Shown here one piece after another: positions 7,041-12,637 of a stretch of DNA of 13,912 nt. Below the pieces are notes generated by a model that was not told where the DNA came from, ran no database searches, and saw only the letters and a list, made by a program, of their open reading frames with translations. Location of the stretch: the NCBI GenBank assembly GCA_030613345.1, contig JAUWMD010000036.1:1-13912 (forward strand), given 5' to 3'. Position numbers and translations under genes: made by a program. Within the stretch, counting starts at the first letter, position 1, and every line of letters starts with the position of its first letter. This DNA is from Candidatus Krumholzibacteriota bacterium. Lineage in GTDB: Bacteria > Krumholzibacteriota > Krumholzibacteriia > Krumholzibacteriales > Krumholzibacteriaceae.

Positions 7041-7862
7041 GTGGCGGCAGAGAGACTCGACAGACTCAAGGATATCATCAGAGATTGCGAAAAGGCGGTC
7101 GTCGCCTTCTCCGGAGGTGTCGACTCGACGCTTCTTCTCAGCGTGGCCCATGAGGTGCTCGGCGATAATGTCATGGCCGTCACCGTTGTTTCGTCGTTCA
7201 TGCCGAGGCACGAGAAGAAGGAATCGATCGAGATCGCCAATCTGATCGGAGCGAGGCACAAGATCGTCACTATCGACGAGAACGATATCGAGGGTTTTAC
7301 CGACAATCCGGTCGACAGGTGCTACATATGCAAGAAGTTCCTCTTCTCGCAGGTGCTTGCCATCGCCGGGGGCCAGGGCATCGCCTGCGTCATGGATGCG
7401 ACCAACGCCGATGACACAGGGGATTACCGGCCGGGACTCAGGGCCCTGAGGGAGCTCGGTGTCCGCAGCCCGCTGTTGGAAGCAGGCCTGACCAAGGCCG
7501 AGATCAGGGAGTTCTCGAAGGAGCGGAATCTTACCAGCTGGAAAAAGCCGGCGATGGCCTGCCTCGCGACGCGCGTCCCGTACGGCGAGAAGATCACGAA
7601 GAAGAAGCTGCGGCAGATAGACGAGGCGGAAGAGCTTCTGCGCTCGCTCGGCTACGGCAACTGCCGCGTCCGCCATCACGGGAATCTGGCGAGGATAGAG
7701 GTGTCGCCGAAGAGCATAGGGCAGCTCATGAAACCCGACCAGCGCCGCCAGGTGACGGAACATCTGCGGGGACTCGGGTTTAAATACATCACCGTAGACA
7801 TGCAGGGCTACCGGATGGGGAGCCTCAACGAGGCGATCTGCGGCGAGGAAGAGAAATCCTGA
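7041..7862 (+). CDS. larE: LarE-type ATP-dependent sacrificial sulfur transferase
   Basis: LarE adenylates the pyridinium carboxylate made by LarB and inserts sulfur while building the nickel-pincer cofactor of lactate racemase and related enzymes. The 273-residue protein has the PP-loop SGGVDST (24-30), a DATNADDTGDYRPG segment (119-132), and KKPAMACLATRVPYG (168-182) with Cys174 at the sulfur-donor position of the Lactobacillus enzyme. It also has Cys94-x2-Cys97 (RCYICKK). That three-cysteine pattern recalls LarE enzymes thought to use an iron-sulfur cluster rather than sacrificing a cysteine (inference). The GTG start follows GGAAGG at 7028-7033. larB and larC are not in the window. Related NAD synthetase or GMP synthetase-like PP-loop proteins are less likely given the NADD and CLATR motifs. 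Confidence 0.92.
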   Translation: MAAERLDRLKDIIRDCEKAVVAFSGGVDSTLLLSVAHEVLGDNVMAVTVVSSFMPRHEKKESIEIANLIGARHKIVTIDENDIEGFTDNPVDRCYICKKFLFSQVLAIAGGQGIACVMDATNADDTGDYRPGLRALRELGVRSPLLEAGLTKAEIREFSKERNLTSWKKPAMACLATRVPYGEKITKKKLRQIDEAEELLRSLGYGNCRVRHHGNLARIEVSPKSIGQLMKPDQRRQVTEHLRGLGFKYITVDMQGYRMGSLNEAICGEEEKS

Positions 7863-7870
7863 CGAATCGC

Positions 7871-7898
7871 TTGACTTGACCGGTTTTACCGATATTAT
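7871..7898 (+). promoter_or_regulatory. Sigma70-like promoter for the small membrane protein and tRNA
   Basis: TTGACT at 7871-7876 and TATTAT at 7893-7898 are separated by 16 bases and lie just after the larE stop. A 6-bp perfect hairpin (ACCGGG 7907-7912 with CCCGGT 7920-7925) sits in the presumed leader. It has no T-run and so is not a terminator. Confidence 0.55.
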
Positions 7899-7945
7899 TT
7901 CCAGTTACCGGGCAGGGGACCCGGTATAACGGGAAAGGCTGAATA

Positions 7946-8101
7946 ATGGAAAAGGTAAGAAAATTCAGGAAATGGATCCTCGGTGCGGGACTCGTGTCGA
8001 TAGTGATCGGCTACATCCTGCTCGGCCAGGGCTCCATCTCCGCAGCGCCCGCCATGCTCGTTCTCGGGTACTGCATCCTCGTACCCGTCGCCCTCATATA
8101 G
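7946..8101 (+). CDS. Small two-helix membrane protein (51 residues)
   Basis: An ATG at 7946 opens a 51-residue frame ending in TAG at 8099-8101, with a GGGAAAGG ribosome site at 7931-7938. The protein has a basic N-terminus (MEKVRKFRKW), a first hydrophobic helix (about 11-27), a short GQGSISAAP turn and a second helix (about 36-51), so it should be an inner-membrane helical hairpin. Pro, Gly and Ala positions in the turn look conserved in type, and small hydrophobic proteins of this shape are widespread in FCB-type genomes, but I cannot name a family. It has its own good promoter and ends 13 bases before tRNA-Val, so the tRNA may be read from the same transcript. The function is unknown. Confidence 0.72.
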   Translation: MEKVRKFRKWILGAGLVSIVIGYILLGQGSISAAPAMLVLGYCILVPVALI

Positions 8102-8114
8102 GCACGCCTTTCGT

Positions 8115-8191
8115 GGGTGATTAGCTCAGCTGGTTAGAGCACCTGCTTTACACGCAGGGGGTCACTGGTTCAAGTCCAGTATCGCCCACCA
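8115..8191 (+). tRNA. tRNA-Val (anticodon UAC)
   Basis: A full cloverleaf can be drawn. Acceptor GGGTGAT (8115-8121) pairs with ATCGCCC (8181-8187) with one G-T pair. The D stem is GCTC/GAGC, the anticodon stem CCTGC/GCAGG, the anticodon loop TTTACAC (8147-8153) with TAC at 8149-8151, and the T stem ACTGG/CCAGT with loop TTCAAGT. The discriminator is A8188 and CCA is encoded (8189-8191). Length is 77 bases. An accessory region follows directly, so it may mark an integration-prone site. Confidence 0.97.
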
Positions 8192-8360
8192 TTTTATTTC
8201 AAATGCATCAAAGGGATAGGGGATCAGGTGGTAGGAGCCGGTGGCGGATTATGCGCCGGGGGCTGTCTATTCCATTTATTACATCCGAACCCCGATGCGT
8301 GAGGTTTTCCAGGGCCAACGCACGGTGTGACTTCAGCGCCGAGATGAAGGTGCAAAGTAT

Positions 8361-8389
8361 TTGAAAAAACAGGCAAGTCATTATATACT
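8361..8389 (+). promoter_or_regulatory. Strong sigma70-like promoter
   Basis: TTGAAA at 8361-8366 and TATACT at 8384-8389 are separated by exactly 17 bases in a locally AT-rich stretch. Transcription would start near 8396 and give a leader of about 80 bases to the ATG at 8479. Confidence 0.6.
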
Positions 8390-8478
8390 TACTAATAGTG
8401 TAAGTTAATGTAATGTGAGATGACTGAAATGAGCAGAAGAGACGGTCCTCGAGGGTTTCTGCTTCTTTCGAATAGATT

Positions 8479-9177
8479 ATGACAAGGGAACAGCATTTGA
8501 GATTCATAATACCGATTACTCTTGTGTCGATATTTTTAGCTTTGGCGTCGGTTGGGACTGCCGAAGCACAGCAATGTGGTCCAGGCTGCCCGGCTTGTTC
8601 GGGGAAAGCCGTTGGTGATTTGCTGTCTTCAAAGACGGTTCTTTTCTCGGGGATGTACATCCCAAGGGGCGAGGAGGAAAGGGCCGTTTTCAACCTTCGC
8701 TATGGACTGCAATCCTGGATAGATGCGGGGATCGGGTATGCTGTGGCTGCGGAGGATGGGGAGGATGAGATCATCTGGAGTGTCCGCGTGGAGCCGCTGG
8801 CACAGGATCTGGATGGATGGCGTCCGGCGCTCATTATCGGTACTGGCAGCGTACAGGTAGGAGGAAGCGATCAGTCTGCGTTTGTCCAGCTTGTCAAGAC
8901 GCTGGAAGTCGTCGAAAGTCGTTTAGGGATCACTGTCGCTGGCGGATACGCTACCGATATCCCCGACTTTGAGGAGAATTGGCTTCTGGGCACGGTCTCG
9001 GTGACGCTCGTCGACAGAGTGAGCCCGTTCTACACCTATGATGGAATCAACTCACACATAGGTATTTCCTTCTTCCCCGCGGAGTGGCTGATACTGACGG
9101 GCTTTTACCTGGAGATGGAGGACCCGGCTGTGTCTGCAGGACTGCAGTGGGGCTTTGGTGAGGAAGAGAAAGAGTAA
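8479..9177 (+). CDS. Secreted, probably outer-membrane beta-rich protein of unknown function
   Basis: I do not recognise the family. The 232-residue protein begins with a clear Sec signal peptide (basic MTREQHLR, hydrophobic 9-25, cleavage likely after AEA at 28-30). The mature N-terminus is cysteine-rich (CGPGCPAC, 33-40). The rest alternates polar and hydrophobic residues with many Gly and aromatic positions (FNLRYGLQSWIDAGIGYAVA; SVSPFYTYDG-like and AGLQWGF segments), and ends in an aromatic-containing strand and an acidic tail. This pattern fits a small outer-membrane beta-barrel or beta-sandwich. No lipobox is seen, so the cysteines are not a lipidation site. The start is fixed by an in-frame stop (TAG 8473-8475) two codons upstream. 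No good Shine-Dalgarno is visible, although a strong promoter lies upstream. Confidence 0.75.
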   Translation: MTREQHLRFIIPITLVSIFLALASVGTAEAQQCGPGCPACSGKAVGDLLSSKTVLFSGMYIPRGEEERAVFNLRYGLQSWIDAGIGYAVAAEDGEDEIIWSVRVEPLAQDLDGWRPALIIGTGSVQVGGSDQSAFVQLVKTLEVVESRLGITVAGGYATDIPDFEENWLLGTVSVTLVDRVSPFYTYDGINSHIGISFFPAEWLILTGFYLEMEDPAVSAGLQWGFGEEEKE

Positions 9178-9412
9178 CGAAAACCGGTCCTTTGAACCGG
9201 CGTTGTCTCCCGCCAATATTAAATTGGTACGTCATTGTCAATCTGCAGGATCTGCGTCGGAGGATATACGTCAAGGCGAAGGCTGAACCGTCTTGACGCT
9301 TGTACAGCGTCAGGGCTTTGGCTGGCAGCGATGGAGTAGGCAGTGACCTTAACCACAGCCGAAAGGAGCTCCGGTACGATAGGTCTCATAATCCTTGACG
9401 AGAAGTGTGCAG

Positions 9413-9563
9413 GAGCGCGTAGTGCGGGAAATCCGCATGTTGCGTGCGAGGTGGCGGGGGCTGGAAACGAGCTTACGGAATGGCTGGTGAGGCACTCCCA
9501 TAGGAAACGGGGAGAAACAGATAGGCCAATCCTGCGGAGCACCGCGCCAGTCCTCGACCCTAC
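9413..9563 (+). mobile_element. Possible remnant of the 3' end of a group II intron (domain V/VI-like)
   Basis: A hairpin at 9415-9447 has a 7-bp lower stem (9415-9421 with 9441-9447), a two-base bulge on the 3' side (9439-9440), a 6-bp upper stem (9422-9427 with 9433-9438) and a GAAAT loop. It begins with an AGC triad at 9414-9416. This is the layout of group II intron domain V, although the base of the 3' strand departs from the usual GUUC. From memory, downstream wording such as CACCGCGCCAGTCCTCGACCCTAC resembles sequence that follows domain V in some bacterial introns. No reverse transcriptase gene and no clear 5' intron end are present, so at most this is a fragment. It could instead be an unrelated structured RNA. 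Confidence 0.35.
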
Positions 9564-9778
9564 CAACCCAACCCTGAACTTCAGAGGCTGAAAAATATGT
9601 AGAAAATCGGACGTCATTATGATATTGTCCTGCTGAACCGATAGTTCTGGGGGAACTTTTAGATTTATCATACTGACCACTATTGCAGGAGGCGTTTGAT
9701 TGTTCGGTTAACTGCCAGCGATCCTATTGCGGGAGCATGATTGTGAAAATCAGTTGCCAGGCTTAAAGCAGTATCAGG

Positions 9779-9801
9779 CGGAGCGTTAGCTTCGTTTTTT
9801 T
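9779..9801 (+). terminator. Rho-independent terminator
   Basis: CGGAGC (9779-9784) pairs with GCTTCG (9789-9794), six pairs with one G-T, around a GTTA tetraloop, and is followed at once by seven T residues (9795-9801). The orientation is plus strand. No protein gene ends nearby; the previous stop is about 600 bases upstream. Confidence 0.65.
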
Positions 9802-9876
9802 ACATGTGCAATGCTGCGAAATGAGGACGATTCCTGGATGGCCGGCACGATCACTTGCTGAAGGAGGGCAAGCATC

Positions 9877-11799
9877 ATGAGACGAAGCAGATCAGTCGTC
9901 GGTTTGATCATTCTATCATTATTTATCCTCGGCGCGAGTACCGTCCCGGGTCGATGCGCTGGAGCCATCGTCAGTTGGGGCGGGTATGTCGCTGTAGAAC
10001 CGTTGGTGCTCGAGGATCTCGTGGCGTTCGACGGAGGCGGGAATCACAGCCTCGGCCTTAATTCCGAAGGTTCGATCGTGGCCTGGGGGTATAACGGCAA
10101 CGGCCAGTGCAATAGGCCCGCCCCCAACACGAGTTTCACGGCCGTCGCCGCGGGGCGCGATCATAGTCTGGGCCTGAGGGGCGAAGGCACGATCGTGGCC
10201 TGGGGACGTAACGCTTATGGCCAGTGCGTTGTTCCGGCGCCGAACACTGGCTTCGTGGGGATGGCCGGAGGTGAATGGCACAGCCTCGGTCTCAAGGCCG
10301 ACGGATCGATCGTGGCCTGGGGGGACAATTCCTATGGCCAGTGCAACGTTCCCGCCCCGAATACGGACTTCGTGGCGGTTGCAGCCGGTTATGTCCACAG
10401 CCTGGGCCTCAAGTCCGATGGATCGATCGTCGTCTGGGGGCAGAACGACAATGGTCAGTGCAACGTTCCCGCACCGAATAGAGACTTCGTGGCGATCGCC
10501 GCCGGAGGCCTACACAGCCTGGGACTCAAATCCGACGGATCTATCGTGGCCTGGGGGGACAATGCCGACGGTCAGTGCACCGTTCCGGCACCGAACACCG
10601 ATTTCGTGGCCATTTCGGGAGGCGAATGGCACAGCATGGGCCTCAAGTCCGATGGCTCGATCGTGGTCTGGGGGAATACTATATATGGCCAGGGTGATAT
10701 CCCTCTCCCGAACGACGATTTCGTGTCTATCGCGGCCGGCGACCGCCACTGCCTGGGACAGAAAGCGGATGAGACCATTGTGGTCTGGGGATTCAACGAA
10801 TACAGCCAGTGCAATGCCCCCGCGCCGAACGAAGCTTTCGTAGGAATCGCGGCGGGCGAGGGCCATAATCTTGGACTGAGGGCCGGTGGATCTATAGCTG
10901 CCTGGGGAAAGAACTCCCATGGTCAGTGCGACGTCCCCGAGCCGAACACCGGTTTCGTAGCGATTGGCGCGGGCCATTATCATAGCCTTGGCGTCAAAGT
11001 GGACGGATCGATCGTTGCCTGGGGATGGAACGATAATGAGCAATGCGATGTCCCGGCACCGAACACCAGCTTCGTGGCGGTCGCTGGCGGGCATGGTCAC
11101 AGTCTTGGCCTGAGGGCCGACGGCTCGATCGTCGCCTGGGGATCGAACAATTATGAACAGTGTTATGTCCCCTCGCCGAATGAGGGCTTTGTGGCGATCG
11201 CCGCAGGCGGTTGGCACAGCCTCGGCCTAAAGGCCGACGGCTCGATCGTGGCCTGGGGATGGAACGCCTATGAGCAGTGCTATGTCCCGGCGCCGAACAC
11301 AGGTTTTGTAGCCATCGCTGGGAGTGGTCATCACAGTCTTGGCCTCCAAGCCGACGGGCCGATTCGAGCCTGGGGGGATAACACGATAAACCAGTGTCAT
11401 CTTCCGGCGCCGAATGAGGGTTTCGTGGCGATCACCGGGGGATATTATCACAGTCTGGGATTGAAAAGCTATACCACCGGCGTCGAGGAACATGGGGCCA
11501 GTGATGTGCCCGGAGCCGAGATGCTGACGATAGTCTCACTGGTGCCTAATCCTTTCAATCCGTCCGTTGAGGTCTCATTCGAGATCCGGAGATCATGTCA
11601 TGTGACCCTGGAAATCTATGACGTGAGCGGGAAATGCATAAGGGAGGAGCCTCTTGGGATGTTTGAACCTGGTCTCCACAGGGCTCGGTGGAACGGACGC
11701 GATGCGGGCGGATGCGATGTGAGCTCGGGGGTTTACTTCATGCGGCTGAGCAGTGACGATGGAGAGTCCAGAGCGGTGAAGGCCGTAATGGTCCGCTGA
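9877..11799 (+). CDS. Secreted RCC1/BLIP-II-like beta-propeller repeat protein with FlgD-Ig/T9SS-like C-terminal domain
   Basis: The 640-residue protein has a signal peptide (RRSRS, hydrophobic core about 9-22, cleavage near 28). Residues 66-533 are twelve consecutive 39-residue repeats of the type SIVAWGxNxxGQCxVPAPN..FVAIAAGxxHSLGLKxDG, preceded by a degenerate copy (about 31-65). The WG, GQ, VPAP and AAG..HSL positions are those of RCC1-type propellers; the compact 39-residue blade is closest to that of BLIP-II, the seven-bladed beta-lactamase inhibitor. Residues about 545-640 form a FlgD-Ig/Por-secretion-like C-terminal domain with PNPFNP at 557-562 and a SSGVYFMRL strand, as in proteins exported to the cell surface in FCB bacteria. 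The AAGGAGG ribosome site (9861-9867) supports the ATG. The ligand is unknown, and neighbours give no clue. Confidence 0.9.
   Translation: MRRSRSVVGLIILSLFILGASTVPGRCAGAIVSWGGYVAVEPLVLEDLVAFDGGGNHSLGLNSEGSIVAWGYNGNGQCNRPAPNTSFTAVAAGRDHSLGLRGEGTIVAWGRNAYGQCVVPAPNTGFVGMAGGEWHSLGLKADGSIVAWGDNSYGQCNVPAPNTDFVAVAAGYVHSLGLKSDGSIVVWGQNDNGQCNVPAPNRDFVAIAAGGLHSLGLKSDGSIVAWGDNADGQCTVPAPNTDFVAISGGEWHSMGLKSDGSIVVWGNTIYGQGDIPLPNDDFVSIAAGDRHCLGQKADETIVVWGFNEYSQCNAPAPNEAFVGIAAGEGHNLGLRAGGSIAAWGKNSHGQCDVPEPNTGFVAIGAGHYHSLGVKVDGSIVAWGWNDNEQCDVPAPNTSFVAVAGGHGHSLGLRADGSIVAWGSNNYEQCYVPSPNEGFVAIAAGGWHSLGLKADGSIVAWGWNAYEQCYVPAPNTGFVAIAGSGHHSLGLQADGPIRAWGDNTINQCHLPAPNEGFVAITGGYYHSLGLKSYTTGVEEHGASDVPGAEMLTIVSLVPNPFNPSVEVSFEIRRSCHVTLEIYDVSGKCIREEPLGMFEPGLHRARWNGRDAGGCDVSSGVYFMRLSSDDGESRAVKAVMVR
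10072..11475 (+). repeat. Twelve tandem 117-bp coding repeats (39 residues each)
   Basis: The period is exactly 39 codons with no insertions across all twelve copies. Recurrent DNA words such as GGATCGATCGTGGCCTGGGG, CAGTGCAACGTTCC and CACAGCCTGGG mark each unit. The seventh copy counted from the degenerate first (about 10657-10773) is the most diverged: it has lost the Gln-Cys step and reads HCLGQ in place of HSLGL. Such arrays can change copy number by recombination. Confidence 0.92.
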
Positions 11800-11850
11800 T
11801 ATGGATCCGGCTGGTGTCATCCGATATTTGGAACGAGAGGACGGCTGTCC

Positions 11851-12033
11851 ATTCAGATGCCTGGCCTGCTTGACATCCAGGTTGCCATACTCCTTGCGCC
11901 AGCGATAGTAGGTGTTCTCGCTCACATCGAGTTGACGGCATACCTCGGCCATTTTCTTTCCTTTGGAGAGAAGAACCTCGGCTTCGCGGAGCTTTGTAAT
12001 AATCTGTTCTGGAGCAAATCGCTTCCTGGACAT
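11851..12033 (-). pseudogene. Truncated IS3-family transposase OrfA (helix-turn-helix part)
   Basis: Reading leftward from ATG at 12033, the first 61 residues are a typical IS3-family OrfA N-terminus: MSRKRFAPEQIITKLREAEV, then EVCRQLDVSENTYYRWRKEYG, a transposase_8 helix-turn-helix. Family members continue with a leucine-zipper region after the QARxL segment, but here similarity stops after QARHLN (about 11851). The frame then runs on into unrelated sequence antisense to the propeller gene, ending near 11593. There is no OrfB or DDE catalytic part, so it cannot transpose by itself. The left end of the element is probably near 12070-12097, where GGGATC (12091-12096) and GATCCC (12104-12109) form a short palindrome. 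An annotator might call the whole frame 11593-12033 as a gene; I think the tail is not real. Confidence 0.8.
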
Positions 12034-12274
12034 GAAATAGCCCCCTTTGCGCCAGGTCAGAGTAAAACTCACAACCTTGATCCGATCTAGGGGATCACGT
12101 TCAGATCCCAAAACATCACTGAGTGACACAATCCAACCCAATCGAGCGCCGGGGGGATTACTACACCCGAGCAGGCGTAATATTGGCTAGACCAGGTTTC
12201 ATGTAGGGCTTAGTATCAAAGCAGTTTCCAGAAGTATCGAAATATCAGTACGGGTGATAATTTCAGAGGATATT

Positions 12275-12637
12275 ATGAAGCGCAACATCACATTTTTGAT
12301 TTCCTCTATGCTGATCCTTCTGCTGTCTCAGGTGTCGTTGGATGGAATTTCGACCGGCGCCTCCGCACAGGAGAGGGCCGGTACGCTCGAACAGCAGAAG
12401 CTCCTCGCGGAAGTCGATGCCGACTCGATCGGCGAACAGGCCGCCAAGCTTGTTGCTGGCATCAGGACGGGGATCGACAGGGGCGATGAGATGAGCTCGA
12501 AGCTGGCCGGAGCGGGCAGGGAAGACAGCCTTGTGCTGGAACTGCAGATCTCCAGGCATCGGTTACAGCTCCTGGCGGATATCCACAAGCTGGCGGATAT
12601 TCTGTACGATCTGGAGCAGAAAGGTCCGCAGGAGTAG
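12275..12637 (+). pseudogene. 5' part of an interrupted MscS-family channel gene (ends at in-frame TAG)
   Basis: ATG 12275 follows AGAGGA (12265-12270); a GTG at 12254 in the same frame is a less likely start. The 120 residues before TAG 12635-12637 consist of a signal peptide (MKRNITFLISSMLILLLSQV, likely cleaved after ASA near residue 31) and a helical, acidic periplasmic segment with EQQKLLAEVDADS. The frame then continues without any other stop through a coiled-coil region into a complete MscS core, so this is the N-terminal part of the same gene. A CAG to TAG change (Gln to amber) is the simplest explanation. Alternatives are a sequencing error, suppression or readthrough, or a real short secreted protein. 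Confidence 0.7.

Larger units (their letters stand above)
9178..9876. other. 699-base gap without a convincing gene
   Basis: Open frames here are short and have no family features. Visible elements are a weak 5-bp hairpin just after the previous gene (CCGGT 9184-9188 with ACCGG 9196-9200, without a T-run), an intron domain V-like hairpin at 9415-9447, smaller hairpins at about 9498-9516 and 9534-9545, a good rho-independent terminator at 9779-9801, and the ribosome site AAGGAGG at 9861-9867 that serves the next gene. I found no clear promoter in the gap. Confidence 0.6.

Noticed and set aside
8208..8693. Minus-strand open frame of 161 residues
   Set aside because: It overlaps the promoter and signal peptide of the 8479 gene, has low-complexity mixed composition and no recognisable domain.
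9343..9591. 82-residue plus-strand frame across the domain V-like hairpin
   Set aside because: Similar short frames arise from structured intron RNA. It has no protein-like pattern, so I treat it as non-coding.
9705..9795. Possible integron attC-like site (TAAC near 9713 and GTTA at 9785-9788, about 75 bases apart, with AGGCGGAGCGTTAGC wording)
   Set aside because: The inner arms do not pair well, the core sites do not fit RYYYAAC/GTTRRRY, and no integrase is present. The 3' part is better explained by the terminator hairpin.
9919..11217. Long minus-strand open frames (159 and 235 residues) across the propeller gene
   Set aside because: They mirror the 117-base repeat on the opposite strand, so their length follows from the repeat structure. 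They have no ribosome sites or family motifs.
10072..11475. CRISPR-like array suggested by regular repeats
   Set aside because: The period is exactly 39 codons, the whole unit is coding and similar throughout, and there are no unrelated spacers.
11857..12090. 77-residue plus-strand hydrophobic frame
   Set aside because: It is the antisense of the IS3 OrfA fragment, whose minus-strand reading matches a known family.
12183..12262. Promoter for the MscS gene (TTGGCT 12183, TAGTAT 12211)
   Set aside because: The spacing is 22 bases, too long for a sigma70 promoter; no better pair was found.
12635..12637. Genome-wide reassignment of TAG
   Set aside because: Other genes in the window end normally in TAG at family-typical lengths (kinase, mltG).
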